Numbered from the stretch's first letter, positions 8,301 to 16,444 are shown. The stretch: DNA of 41,465 bases from Betaproteobacteria bacterium UBA5216 (GCA_002412495.1 DHVE01000086.1:1-41465), one strand, 5' to 3'. Program-made: numbers and translations. Notes: generated by a model from the sequence alone, not told the origin.

Positions 8301-9907
8301 TCGCCAAACTCGCGGCTGTCACGGAAAGTTCAAACGATGCCATTTACATGAGTGATGTTGAGGGCAAGATTGTGTATTGGAACCATAGTGCCCGTCGCCT
8401 ATATGGTTACTCGTCAGATGAAGTCATGGGGCGGGACAACTCGTTCCTGATTCCGCCAGAGGTAATGAACGAACTCACGTCCAATCAGGCCAAAATTCGA
8501 AGCGGCAAGAGTGTGCTCGAGTACGAAACCACGCGCCTGTGCAAAGACGGATCATGCGTGCACGTAACGGTTGGCGTGTCACTTGTTAAGGATGGTAACG
8601 GAACGGTCATCGGTACGGCGACGGTTGCGCGGGACATCACCGCCCGCAGACAGGCCGAAGCCGAGCGAGTCGCCCTAGAATCGCAACTGCGCGAATCCCA
8701 GAAGATGGAAGCGATCGGTACGCTGGCGGGCGGGATCGCTCATGACTTCAACAACGCCCTGGCCACCATCCTCGGCAACGTCGAACTGGCGCGTCAAGAC
8801 TCAACCCACAATCCCCCGGCGCTGGAAAGCCTTGAAGAAATCCGCAAGGCCGGCACTCGCGCCCGCAACCTGGTGCAACAGATACTCTCCTTCAGCCGCA
8901 GACAGCCCATTGAGAGGAAGCCCATTGACCTGGCCCCAGTGGTGACCGAAGCCGCACGCCTGCTAAGAGCCACACTGCCCGCCCGCCTGAGCCTTGAGGT
9001 GAGCTGTGACCCAGTCCCCCCCGTGCTGGCCGATGCCGGCCAGATTGCTCAGATACTGATCAACCTTGGCACCAACGCCCTGCAAGCGGTGCGCAACGGC
9101 CCTGGTCGCATCGACATGCGGCTCGATACCGTGCCCCTGGACGCAATTACGAGCCCCGATTGGGCGCTGGAGGCCCTGCGCGCCCGACAACCGGGGCGCG
9201 CGGTGCGCATTATCGTCAGCGACAGCGGGCAGGGCATGGACGCGGTGACAAAGGAGAGACTCTTCGAGCCGTTCTTCACCACCAAGCCGGTGGGCGAAGG
9301 CACTGGGCTGGGGCTATCCGTAGTACACGGCATCGTGCAGGGGCACGAGGGAGTGATCACGGTCGACAGCGAACCGGGCAAAGGCGCGACCTTCATCGTC
9401 TACCTGCCAGTGGCAAAAGCAGAAGCATACGCAAAAGCAGACGCAGAAGCAGAAACAGAAGCGGAAGCCAGCACACAGCCCCTTAAGCCCGGCGGGACCC
9501 GCTCTTCGGTCTCGGTCTCGGGTCCGGGCGACGATCCGTGCATACTCTACCTGGATGATGATGATTCAATGGTGTTTCTGGTTGAGCGGCTGCTCAAGCG
9601 GAGCGGCTACCGCGTAGCCGCCTTCACCCGGCATGAGGAGGCATTACGGGCGCTGCGTGCAGACCCGGCCGGCTTTGACCTGGTGGTGACGGACTACAAT
9701 ATGCCGGGCAAGTCGGGGCTGGAGGTGGCAAGCGAAGTGCGGGCGCTCAATCCGAACCTGGCAGTGGCGATGACCTCGGGCTTTATAGACGACGAACTTC
9801 GTGCGCAGGCTGACGGTATTGGCGTGCGGGAACTGATCTTCAAGGCCGATGAGGTGGAAGTGTTCTGTGAGGCGGTGCAGCGGTTGGCGCAGGCGGTTCG
9901 GCAGTAA
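5375..9907 (+). CDS. Membrane hybrid histidine kinase with six PAS domains (dCACHE-HAMP-6xPAS-HisKA-HATPase-REC)
   Basis: A 1510-aa paralogue of the preceding kinase. TM1 is at about residues 8-26 and TM2 at about 286-307, flanking a periplasmic dCACHE-like domain. HAMP is at about 308-360. Six PAS domains follow (starting near 362, 485, 604, 735, 858 and 978). The third looks like the PAS_3 type. The others share the signature DGTILTWNAGAE or close variants and look like internal duplications. H1123 lies in GGIAHDFNN. The ATPase motifs DSGQGMD, LFEPFFTTK and GEGTGLGLS are intact, and receiver D1440 sits in VVTDYNMPG. The linker between ATPase and receiver contains an Ala/Glu-rich tract. ATG 5375 is followed at once by a second ATG (5378) and neither has a strong ribosome-binding site, so the exact start is uncertain by one codon. 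Confidence 0.92.
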   Translation: MMNLKTRVLFVVAVLFVLSMWALALRASSIMEDDIEVVLGEQMGATVKFLASDIDTQIELRMALLREVAATITPEIMADRGQLRRLLGQRSLSRKIFPLGPFVVDAQGNIIADYPTLEGRVGNSIADFEYFRALMASGKPTVANPLMGRFSKRVAVPLAVPLYDAAGGVTGALVGAIFPTDASLFGRLDTAKPGVTGSLMVVSAKSRVIISATDKTRIMQPMSPKGANHLLEKWIDKGYVNHGLTTVDGIEVISAAAAAKSAPWIVLAQVPVEEAFAPLAKLKRQIYLAALMITLVIVAGLGFVLRRLLSPLDQAAAQIRRMTSGEAPLSTLPVVRDDEIGALIKDFNQLVAERKRAEASLTLTAAVVEASRDAIVSRTVDGIVLSWNRGAEILFGYDKAEMVGRHISVIVPVELRTELRLGEEIDVNFSARTHDSRRLRKDGRLIDVSISAGPIRDSAGAVSGVALIFRDISERLQAEAAHMRLAAIIEHSNDAILSRALDGTILSWNAGAEKMFGYTAEEVMGKPIAITLPDRRANLVENNARVLRGEVVLRESERLTKDGRRIFVSSCHSPIRDGAGNITSISIILRDTTLLKDAQAAAIRMSQRLEIALEGSGTSIWEADLRTSEVWLDSAWAEFLGHESKAETHTTLTALLTQVHPDDRAIVTQALRKALKGETPAYLADHRVRSVSGQWLWTQCRGRIIERDGDGRALRMSGTNSDITARKRAEAEHSLLAAVVENSNDAIFIRSLDGTILTWNTGAERMLGYTAAEAIGKPSNFAVPPGQVSKQPSNTEKLLAGEMVVAHESRRVSKSGRVFTVSTSLSPVKDAAGRITGISVILQDISALKQAEAERARLASIVESSNDAIMTRSFDGTILTWNAGAAKLLGYTAAEAIGRSSDFLIPANRRPNRVQNTEALLRGETVSRETNRLTKDGRIIDVFSSQSPIKDDTGKVVGASIILQDISQRKQFEEALAKLAAVTESSNDAIYMSDVEGKIVYWNHSARRLYGYSSDEVMGRDNSFLIPPEVMNELTSNQAKIRSGKSVLEYETTRLCKDGSCVHVTVGVSLVKDGNGTVIGTATVARDITARRQAEAERVALESQLRESQKMEAIGTLAGGIAHDFNNALATILGNVELARQDSTHNPPALESLEEIRKAGTRARNLVQQILSFSRRQPIERKPIDLAPVVTEAARLLRATLPARLSLEVSCDPVPPVLADAGQIAQILINLGTNALQAVRNGPGRIDMRLDTVPLDAITSPDWALEALRARQPGRAVRIIVSDSGQGMDAVTKERLFEPFFTTKPVGEGTGLGLSVVHGIVQGHEGVITVDSEPGKGATFIVYLPVAKAEAYAKADAEAETEAEASTQPLKPGGTRSSVSVSGPGDDPCILYLDDDDSMVFLVERLLKRSGYRVAAFTRHEEALRALRADPAGFDLVVTDYNMPGKSGLEVASEVRALNPNLAVAMTSGFIDDELRAQADGIGVRELIFKADEVEVFCEAVQRLAQAVRQ
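9420..9477 (+). repeat. Imperfect hexanucleotide repeat tract encoding an Ala/Glu linker
   Basis: Units resembling GCAGAA, GCAAAA and GCGGAA recur in tandem inside the second hybrid kinase and encode alternating Ala with Glu, Lys, Asp or Thr. The tract lies between the ATPase and receiver domains. The paralogous kinase has a much shorter linker without this composition. Such tracts can lengthen or shorten by slippage in whole codons. Confidence 0.7.
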
Positions 9908-10592
9908 ACGTCCTGCGGAATTATTGCTGATGACAGCAAGTTGGAATGATTGCAATGCAGTCCTGCAACAAGTTGGTGGTTTTCCCACTAATCGGACTAT
10001 CAATCGCCTCGTGCCAGTGCATGGATACACTTGGACTGGCATGGACAAATGAGTTGCGTAATTTGCGTAGTATGGCGGGTTACTGCGTCGAGCCGAAACA
10101 CTACGACACGGTTGGAGCAGTGTGTCTGTGGACGCTGAAACAGGGATCAAGTGCGTCCTTTACGGACGAGGTGCCCAATTTCTGGGCGGTTGTCTACAGC
10201 GTGATTGCAAAGTCCATGATTGACGCAGCGGCGCTGGCGTGAACCACGGACCAGGCCAACGAATTGTTGGTCGCGTAAGCGGCTACGTGTTCGACACGAC
10301 GCAGCGGCGTAAGGTTTGACGGTAGCGGGATGGATGCTCGCTCCATGCGTATATAAATTGCCAAATTTAAACAACAACTTATGGCGAAATCGGTAGCGTA
10401 TTCAAGGGTTTGGTTTTTTTGCCGATATATAGAAGGAGATTGCATCCTGCACGCGTGTTTTACAGGATCGTTGTCCTGACACGGGCAGTGCAGTTTGCGA
10501 GTAACGGCAAGGGTTGCCATCGGATGGTTGGCTAGGGCGCGGCAAGAGCACCGGATTTCAATTAACGATTCATGCACAAAGAGGCATCTGGC
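9908..10592 (+). other. Long intergenic region upstream of cheR
   Basis: No convincing gene is seen in this 685-base gap. An open frame at 9946-10242 (98 codons) contains a hydrophobic stretch near its start (VVFPLIGLSIASC, faintly like a lipoprotein signal). It has no clear ribosome-binding site and no recognisable domain, so I do not call it. A short hairpin (TTGCTG, ATGA loop, CAGCAA, 9924-9939) follows the kinase stop but lacks a T-run. A sigma-28-like promoter is listed separately. Confidence 0.5.
10402..10428 (+). promoter_or_regulatory. Candidate sigma-28 (FliA) promoter upstream of cheR
   Basis: TCAAGGGT (10402-10409), an 11-nt spacer, then GCCGATAT (10421-10428). The -10 part matches the flagellar consensus GCCGATAA at 7 of 8 positions and the -35 part matches TAAAGTTT at 5 of 8. 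It lies about 165 bp before cheR. Chemotaxis genes are commonly FliA-dependent, which supports the call, but the weak -35 keeps confidence moderate. Confidence 0.45.
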
Positions 10593-11453
10593 ATGGCACT
10601 TTCAGCCGCTAGCGAACAGTCGCGCGCACGGGACTTCGATTTTAACGACGTGGATTTCGACCGCGTCCGGAAGCTGATCTACGGATATGCGGGAATTTCC
10701 CTCTCGGCGGCAAAGCGCGACATGGTTTACAGCCGGCTCACGCGGCGCCTCCGACAGCTCGGGCTGGAAAGTTTCGACATTTATCTGGACAAAGTTGAAG
10801 CCGGAGATGCCGAGGAATGCGAGGCTTTCACCAACGCGCTGACCACCAACCTCACGGCGTTTTTCCGCGAGGCGCATCACTTTCCGATTTTTGCGCAGCA
10901 TCTGCGGCGCGGTGGTGCAACGCATCCGCAGATGATTTGGTGCTCCGCGGCGTCCACCGGCGAGGAACCTTATTCGATAGCGATGACGGCCGTGGAAACC
11001 TTCGGCAGCTTCAATCCGCCGGTTCGCATACTCGCGAGCGATGTCGATACCAACGTGCTTGCGGCGGCACAGGCCGGCGTGTATACCGAAGACCGGGTCG
11101 AGAAATTGGAGCCGGAGCGTGTAAAGCGATTTTTCAAACGCGGCTCTGCAAGTAACGCCGGCAAGGTTCGGGTGCGTGACGAGTTGCGCAACCTGGTGGC
11201 TTTCCGGCGCATCAATCTGCTTGAAAACCAGTGGCCGATGCGCGGGCCATTCGATGTTATTTTTTGCCGCAATGTCATGATTTATTTTGACAAGCCCACG
11301 CAGCTGGCAATTCTGGAACGGTTTGCGCCGCTGCTTCATCGGGATGGCCTGTTGTTTGCCGGCCACTCGGAAAGTTTTCACAATGCCGCGCACCTTTTTC
11401 GTTTGCGTGGCAAGACGGTGTACGGTCGCGCGGACGGGAGCGGCGCCCGATGA
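10593..11453 (+). CDS. cheR: Chemotaxis protein methyltransferase CheR
   Basis: Transfers methyl groups from S-adenosylmethionine to glutamates of chemoreceptors, setting adaptation together with CheB. The protein has the helical CheR N-terminal domain (DFNDVDFDRVRKLIYGYAGI, SRLTRRLRQL) followed by the Rossmann methyltransferase domain: WCSAASTGEEPYSIAM for SAM binding, LASDVD, then IFCRNVMIYFD, and GHSES near the C-terminus. I place the start at ATG 10593 (286 aa) because AAGAGG ends 8 nt upstream. An ATG at 10572 would add seven residues but has no ribosome-binding site. The stop overlaps the cheD start (ATGA), so translation is probably coupled. The gene begins a cheR-cheD-cheB operon. Confidence 0.95.
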   Translation: MALSAASEQSRARDFDFNDVDFDRVRKLIYGYAGISLSAAKRDMVYSRLTRRLRQLGLESFDIYLDKVEAGDAEECEAFTNALTTNLTAFFREAHHFPIFAQHLRRGGATHPQMIWCSAASTGEEPYSIAMTAVETFGSFNPPVRILASDVDTNVLAAAQAGVYTEDRVEKLEPERVKRFFKRGSASNAGKVRVRDELRNLVAFRRINLLENQWPMRGPFDVIFCRNVMIYFDKPTQLAILERFAPLLHRDGLLFAGHSESFHNAAHLFRLRGKTVYGRADGSGAR

Positions 11454-12112
11454 TTTCTTCCGCCCGGCAGGTACTGGGGGACCGGAAGTTTGTGCCGGAC
11501 GCGATGGCGAGTTCACCGGCGCCCGACTGTTTTGCGCGAAACGTTTATTTTGACCGCGATCACGCTATTCAGGCCGCAAAGCTGTTGCCTGGAGAGTACT
11601 TCGTCAGTGTGCGCGACATGCTGCTGGTAACGGTACTGGGATCATGCGTCGCCGCGTGCATCCGCGATGTACGGTTGGGCATCGGCGGCATGAATCACTT
11701 TATGTTGCCCGACAGCGAGGCGGCGGGGCGCGATGCCATCGGCGCGCGTTACGGTACTTATGCCATGGATGTGCTGATCAGTCATTTGCTCAAACTCGGC
11801 GCGCGACGCGAAAGCCTTGAAGCCAAGGTGTTCGGCGGCGGGAACGTGCTGCCGGGGCTGGTACAGGCCAATGTGGGCCACCAGAATGCGGCGTTCGTGG
11901 AAGCGTTTCTGGCGACGGAAAATATTCGTATCACGGCGCGCGACCTTGCGGCGGGCCATCCGCGCAAGGTGTATTTTTTCCCGGCCACCGGGCGTGTACT
12001 GGTAAAGCGGCTGCGCAGTATGCACAACGAGACCGTACTGGAACGCGAAGTGCAATACCGGCGGCGCTTGACGCAAGCGCCGAATCAAGCGGATGTCGAA
12101 CTGTTTAATTGA
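11450..12112 (+). CDS. cheD: Chemoreceptor glutamine deamidase CheD
   Basis: Deamidates specific glutamines of chemoreceptors to glutamate, creating methylation sites for CheR. The 220-aa protein has the cysteine-hydrolase core: catalytic C66 in TVLGSCVAAC and H83 in GGMNHFMLP, then KVFGGGNVLPG and the typical C-terminal RKVYFFPATGRV. It starts within the end of cheR (4-nt overlap) and is followed directly by cheB. The N-terminal about 25 residues are not conserved in the family and an internal start is possible. The C-terminal about 25 residues are also variable. Confidence 0.95.
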   Translation: MISSARQVLGDRKFVPDAMASSPAPDCFARNVYFDRDHAIQAAKLLPGEYFVSVRDMLLVTVLGSCVAACIRDVRLGIGGMNHFMLPDSEAAGRDAIGARYGTYAMDVLISHLLKLGARRESLEAKVFGGGNVLPGLVQANVGHQNAAFVEAFLATENIRITARDLAAGHPRKVYFFPATGRVLVKRLRSMHNETVLEREVQYRRRLTQAPNQADVELFN

Positions 12113-12119
12113 TAAAGAC

Positions 12120-13217
12120 ATGCAAAAACAAACACTTATGCCGAACAGCGCGGCGCAGCGCATCCGCGTGCTGATCGTCGATGACTCGGCGCTGATCCGC
12201 GGAATGCTGAGCGAATTCATCAATCGGCAGCCGGATATGGTGGTGGTCGGCGCGGCACCTGATCCGATTGCGGCGCGCGACATGATTCGCAATCTCAATC
12301 CGGATGTGCTTACGCTCGACGTTGAAATGCCGCGCATGGACGGTATCGATTTTCTGGAAAAACTGATGCGGTTGCGCCCCATGCCGGTGGTGATGGTGTC
12401 AACCATGACACAGCAGGGCGCGGATACCACCTTGCGTGCGCTGGAGTTGGGCGCCGTTGATTTTGTCGCCAAACCCAAGTTGGATGTGAGCAAGGGCATG
12501 CAGGCCAGCGCGAACGAGATTGTCGAAAAGGTTCGTCTGGCAGCATCCGCGCATGTGCGCAGGCAGGCGGCGCCGTCGGCCAGCCTGTCCACCCCGGTGC
12601 TGGCGCTGGGGTCGCGCGCAAGCACGGAGAAACTACTGATTATTGGCGCATCCACCGGCGGTACCGAGGCGATCAAGGAAGTGCTGATGCCCATGCCGCC
12701 CGATGCACCAGGCATTCTGGTGACGCAACACATGCCTCCGGGATTCACCAAAAGCTTTGCACAGCGCCTCGACGGTTTGTGCAAGATCAGCGTTAAGGAA
12801 GCAGAGGACAATGAGCGCATTCTTCCGGGCCACGCCTACATCGCACCCGGCGATTTTCATCTCTTGGTGCGCAAGAGCGGTGCCAACTATGTGACAGCAT
12901 TATCGAGTGATGCACCGGTGAATCGCCATCGCCCTTCGGTGGAAGTCTTGTTCCGCTCCGCCGCGCAGTGCGTGGGTTCAAACGCAATCGGTATCATGCT
13001 TACCGGCATGGGAAAGGATGGCGCCAGCGCGATGCTGGAGATGAAGCGCGCGGGCGCATTTACCGTCGCGCAGGACGAAGCGACGTGCGTGGTGTTCGGC
13101 ATGCCGAAGGAAGCCATCGCGGCGGGCGGGGTCGATGAGATATTGCCATTGGGAGCCATCGCGGGGCGCGTACTCGCCGCGCTACGGGCCGGGGGCGGCA
13201 TACGGCATCGAATATAG
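12120..13217 (+). CDS. cheB: Chemotaxis response regulator protein-glutamate methylesterase CheB
   Basis: Removes methyl groups from chemoreceptors when phosphorylated by CheA. A receiver domain (phospho-acceptor D67 in LTLDVEMPRMDG, DD near residue 21, K in VAKPK) is joined by a linker to the methylesterase domain. The catalytic triad is visible: S178 in IIGASTGGTEA, H204 in TQHMPPGFT and D300 in TGMGKDGA (numbered from ATG 12120, 365 aa). A frame-open ATG at 12093 would overlap cheD by 20 bases, and ATG 12138 is a third option. None has a strong ribosome-binding site. No cheA, cheW or receptor gene lies in the window, so the partner kinase is encoded elsewhere. Confidence 0.95.
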   Translation: MQKQTLMPNSAAQRIRVLIVDDSALIRGMLSEFINRQPDMVVVGAAPDPIAARDMIRNLNPDVLTLDVEMPRMDGIDFLEKLMRLRPMPVVMVSTMTQQGADTTLRALELGAVDFVAKPKLDVSKGMQASANEIVEKVRLAASAHVRRQAAPSASLSTPVLALGSRASTEKLLIIGASTGGTEAIKEVLMPMPPDAPGILVTQHMPPGFTKSFAQRLDGLCKISVKEAEDNERILPGHAYIAPGDFHLLVRKSGANYVTALSSDAPVNRHRPSVEVLFRSAAQCVGSNAIGIMLTGMGKDGASAMLEMKRAGAFTVAQDEATCVVFGMPKEAIAAGGVDEILPLGAIAGRVLAALRAGGGIRHRI

Positions 13218-13419
13218 AAGGCGCGGTGATTGCACACGCGAGCTGGTACGCCGTGCCACGCGGAATGTTGTTCAGGTTGATAACCATTTATGAGATCGGC
13301 GATGTGAGAAGTTCGATACGCACGAATTTTGAACAGGGCCATCACCCTAATTGGATCGACGAGGCGACGCAGTGGTTAAAATGCGCGTGCGACCCTGCAA
13401 GCGGGTGTGTTGGTCGAGT

Positions 13420-13449
13420 TTGATCCCGCGCCTGCGCTGATGTTATATT
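13420..13449 (+). promoter_or_regulatory. Possible sigma-70 promoter for the soluble histidine kinase gene
   Basis: TTGATC (13420-13425), an 18-nt spacer, then TATATT (13444-13449) resembles a vegetative promoter. Transcription would begin about 12 nt before the ATG at 13469, which has no ribosome-binding site. This suggests either a near-leaderless message or a downstream start at 13577. Confidence 0.3.
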
Positions 13450-13468
13450 TTGCCTACTATTCATTGTC

Positions 13469-14761
13469 ATGGCCTCAAGCCCTACCCATGCGGACTTCCC
13501 GACGGATGATTCTTCAGGGTTGCAATTGAAGAATCCGAAACATCATCACGGGCTGAATGTCGGGAATGAAGCCCACATGCCAGCGACGCTTGCCACGGCC
13601 GGATGCCCGCATTCGAAAGTGCTCGTGGTGGATGCCCGGAGCGCGGTTCACGATGCAATGGAGCGCGCACTGTCCAACCTTGCGGTATGCGAGCGCTCTT
13701 TGCTGTTGCTCCATGCCCGCAGTGAACCGGAAGCGCGGGCACTGCTAACGCGGCATCCTGACATTGCTGCGCTGTTTCTAGATGCGGCGCTGGAAGCCGA
13801 AGGCAACGCCCGGCAGCTCCTGAAATTCCTGCGCAATGATTCGCGGCTCGATGCGGCGCGTGTCGTGCTGCTGGTGGCGCGGGCGGGTGACGCGCCGGTA
13901 TCGGAATTCATGCGAGAGTTCGACATTAGTGATTACAAGGCAGAGCAGGAGCTCACTCCCTGTGGACTGTCGGCTACGATAACCGCTGCCATGCTCTCAT
14001 TTGATCGGATTCGCGTGTTAAGTGAGCGAAACGAAAGCCTTGAACATCAGGTGCGTGAACGTACGGCGGAACTTCAAAGAGCCAATGAGTCGTTGAAGAT
14101 GTTTTCGCATAGTGTTGCACACGATCTGCGCGCGCCACTGCGGCATGTTGCCGGGTTTGCCCGGATACTCCAGAGCCAACTGGGTGCCCGGCTGGATGAC
14201 GAGAGCCGCAAAAGCATGGAAAGGATCACGCACGCGGCCAATCACATGGGGCAATTGCTGAATGACTTGATAGAATTTTTGCGAGTTGGTTACATGCCCG
14301 TCAACAGGGCGCCAGTTGACTTCAACAAGCTCGTGCCCCAAATCCTGCACGAGCTGAAACCGGAAATGGGAGATCGAGTCATAGCCTGGTGTATATCTGA
14401 GTTGCCTTCGGCGCCCATGGATAGGATGCTGGCGCATAAAATGCTGAAGCACCTGTTGCAGAATGCAATTAAGTTCACCAGCAAGACGCCCGAGACGCGA
14501 ATTGAAATAGGCGTGCTGCCGCGCGAGGAGCCGGAACGCGTTACTGTGTTCTATGTCCGTGATAATGGCGCTGGATTTGACATGCAGTGCGCGGCCAAGC
14601 TGTTTCAGCCGTTCATGCGGCTGCATGCCCAGCATGAGTTTGCCGGTAATGGCATCGGTCTGGCGCTTGTCCACGGGATTATTCAGCGCCACGGCGGTAA
14701 AACATGGGTAGAGGCGCAGGCGGGCACCGGGACCACCGTGTATTTTTCACTGCCCGGCTAA
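13469..14761 (+). CDS. Soluble histidine kinase with a receiver-like N-terminal domain
   Basis: A 430-aa cytoplasmic protein with no membrane segment. Residues about 48-175 look like a receiver fold: VLVVDA where an acidic pair is usual (D55, A56), a possible acceptor D105 in ALFLDAALE and K157 in DYKAEQ. Loss of one pocket acid suggests weak or no phosphorylation. A coiled coil (about 183-210) leads to a HisKA domain with H218 in SVAHDLRAPLRHV, the phytochrome-like type. The ATPase domain shows an N box (LLQNAIKFT), DNGAGFD and GNGIGLALV, so kinase activity is expected. The start at 13469 lacks a ribosome-binding site. ATG 13577 would remove 36 poorly conserved residues. Target unknown. It follows cheB by 251 bp and probably has its own promoter. 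Confidence 0.85.
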   Translation: MASSPTHADFPTDDSSGLQLKNPKHHHGLNVGNEAHMPATLATAGCPHSKVLVVDARSAVHDAMERALSNLAVCERSLLLLHARSEPEARALLTRHPDIAALFLDAALEAEGNARQLLKFLRNDSRLDAARVVLLVARAGDAPVSEFMREFDISDYKAEQELTPCGLSATITAAMLSFDRIRVLSERNESLEHQVRERTAELQRANESLKMFSHSVAHDLRAPLRHVAGFARILQSQLGARLDDESRKSMERITHAANHMGQLLNDLIEFLRVGYMPVNRAPVDFNKLVPQILHELKPEMGDRVIAWCISELPSAPMDRMLAHKMLKHLLQNAIKFTSKTPETRIEIGVLPREEPERVTVFYVRDNGAGFDMQCAAKLFQPFMRLHAQHEFAGNGIGLALVHGIIQRHGGKTWVEAQAGTGTTVYFSLPG

Positions 14762-15070
14762 TACCAATTCCAATTCATTAGGAAAAATGCCATGACGTTC
14801 CATCTTGCTGGTGAGAATGTCACAGTGATTCACCGATGAAACAGGTATGGATAGGGTGGTGGTCCAAGACGCGTGCGCCTCCAATTGACGCAATGCCGTT
14901 CCTTCCCACGTCCTTCTCCGGCGTGGTTGCGCTCATTTTGCATGGTCAGGGGGCACGGGTTCTCACGGGTTATAGACTTAAATAATTGCATCTGGCGAGG
15001 TTAACTTTTTTGCGTCGCGTGTCGTAATTGCACTTATGGAGACCAATAGCAGCCCCAAGGAGTGCACGCG
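14762..15070 (+). other. Intergenic region, no gene recognised
   Basis: The longest plausible small frame is 14836-14985 (49 codons, starting MKQVWIG). It has no good ribosome-binding site and no recognisable features, so it is not called. No terminator or tRNA is visible. AAGGAG at 15057-15062 is the ribosome-binding site of the next gene. Confidence 0.5.
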
Positions 15071-16444
15071 ATGACCAAGCTCGCAGAAGTAATTGCCACG
15101 CTGCATACGTTGCCGTCGCCGCGTGGCGTCGCGCTTGAACTGATGCGTCTTGCGGGGCGCGAGGACACGTCTGTCGCGGATATCGCGAAAATCGTGCATG
15201 CGGATCCGGCGCTGACGGGAAGGCTGATCCACGCTGCCAACCGCGGAATCGGGGCGAGGAAGCGCACCGGCTCGTTGCACGAGGCGGTGCTGCGGCTCGG
15301 ATTCTCCGCCACGCGCCACATCGCGCTTTGTTTCTCGCTGGTCAGCGATTATCGCGCCGGCCGTTGCGTGCCGTTCGACTATGGCGCTTTCTGGACCGGG
15401 TCGCTATTGCGTGGCGCTTCTTCACAGGCGGTCGCGGCGCGCGCGGGCGGATTTGATCCACAACTGGCGTTTGTGTGTGGTCTGCTCGCCGGTATCGGAC
15501 GGCTCGCGCTTGCGACGGTACAGCCGCAGGAATACGGAGAACTGATCGACCGGGACGATGGCAGGGGAGGCGCATCCTTGCGTCGCATGGAGCGTGACCG
15601 ATTCGGTATCGATCATGCCGAATTAGGCGCGGTATTGATGGAGCGGTGGACTTTCCCCGAGAGTATGGTGCGCACGGTGCGCGAGTTTTATGCGCTGATG
15701 GATCGGCCAGAAGGGCAAAGTACGTCGGGATACCGCCGGGCGTGGATAATGCTGCTCGCGGAAGCGCTTATGCGGGGCCCCGCCGAAAACGCTCCGGCTG
15801 CATGGGGGCAAGTGGCACTGGATGCAGCTGCACAGCTTGATCTCGATGCGGGTACGTTGAGTGGCATCGCTGCCGATGCGGCTCAGGCAATGTCGGAGTG
15901 GGCACCCTTGCTGAATTTAACCGCGTCCGCCTTGAACCCGATTGATTACGAGGCGTACGCGCGCCCTGATGCGGATATCCCACGCACGGGTGACGTCTTG
16001 GACATAGTCCTGGTGGAGGACGACGAAAGCGACCGTTGCCTGGCACGTGCCATGCTGGAAGAGGCGGGACACCGCGTGCACGCGCTGGCAAGCGCCGACG
16101 AGGCGCTGGCGGTGATAGCGACTGGAAAATCCCAGATGGTCATTGCCGACTGGGAGATGCCGGATATGGACGGCATTGCGCTATGCAATACGTTGCGCTC
16201 GACGCGGGTTGGGCGGGATCTCTATGTGATCCTGTATTCAGGACGCAATCGGGGTGAAGAATTGATCGCCGCCATAGACGCGGGCGCGGACGACTTTACC
16301 GCCAAATCCGCGAGCCCGGAGATTTTGTTGGCGAGGGTGAATACGGGAGGGAGGGTGTTACGGCGCATGGATTGCAGGGCGGGCGAATTTCAGCGAGCCC
16401 GAACGCTGGCCGTGGGCATGGCAACCCATGTTGGGCCATCTTGA
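15071..16444 (+). CDS. HDOD domain protein with C-terminal receiver domain
   Basis: Residues about 1-235 form an HDOD domain (LHTLPSPRGVALELMRL, IAKIVHADPALTGRLIHAAN, LGFSATRHIAL), a fold related to HD phosphohydrolases but usually without the metal-binding HD pair. HDOD proteins act as signalling scaffolds in several bacteria. Residues about 310-430 form a receiver: DIVLVEDDESD supplies the acidic pocket, D360 in MVIADWEMPDMDG is the acceptor, and TAKSAS supplies the lysine. A receiver after HDOD suggests phosphorylation-controlled output. AAGGAG 8 nt before ATG 15071 favours this start (457 aa) over GTG 15062. It lies 202 bp upstream of another HDOD protein. Confidence 0.88.
   Translation: MTKLAEVIATLHTLPSPRGVALELMRLAGREDTSVADIAKIVHADPALTGRLIHAANRGIGARKRTGSLHEAVLRLGFSATRHIALCFSLVSDYRAGRCVPFDYGAFWTGSLLRGASSQAVAARAGGFDPQLAFVCGLLAGIGRLALATVQPQEYGELIDRDDGRGGASLRRMERDRFGIDHAELGAVLMERWTFPESMVRTVREFYALMDRPEGQSTSGYRRAWIMLLAEALMRGPAENAPAAWGQVALDAAAQLDLDAGTLSGIAADAAQAMSEWAPLLNLTASALNPIDYEAYARPDADIPRTGDVLDIVLVEDDESDRCLARAMLEEAGHRVHALASADEALAVIATGKSQMVIADWEMPDMDGIALCNTLRSTRVGRDLYVILYSGRNRGEELIAAIDAGADDFTAKSASPEILLARVNTGGRVLRRMDCRAGEFQRARTLAVGMATHVGPS

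Noticed and set aside
9946..10242. 98-codon open frame with a lipoprotein-like hydrophobic start
   Set aside because: No convincing ribosome-binding site, no recognisable domain, and an overlapping open frame on the other strand; treated as non-coding.
14836..14985. 49-codon open frame between the soluble kinase and the HDOD-REC gene
   Set aside because: No ribosome-binding site, no recognisable feature; length is within chance.
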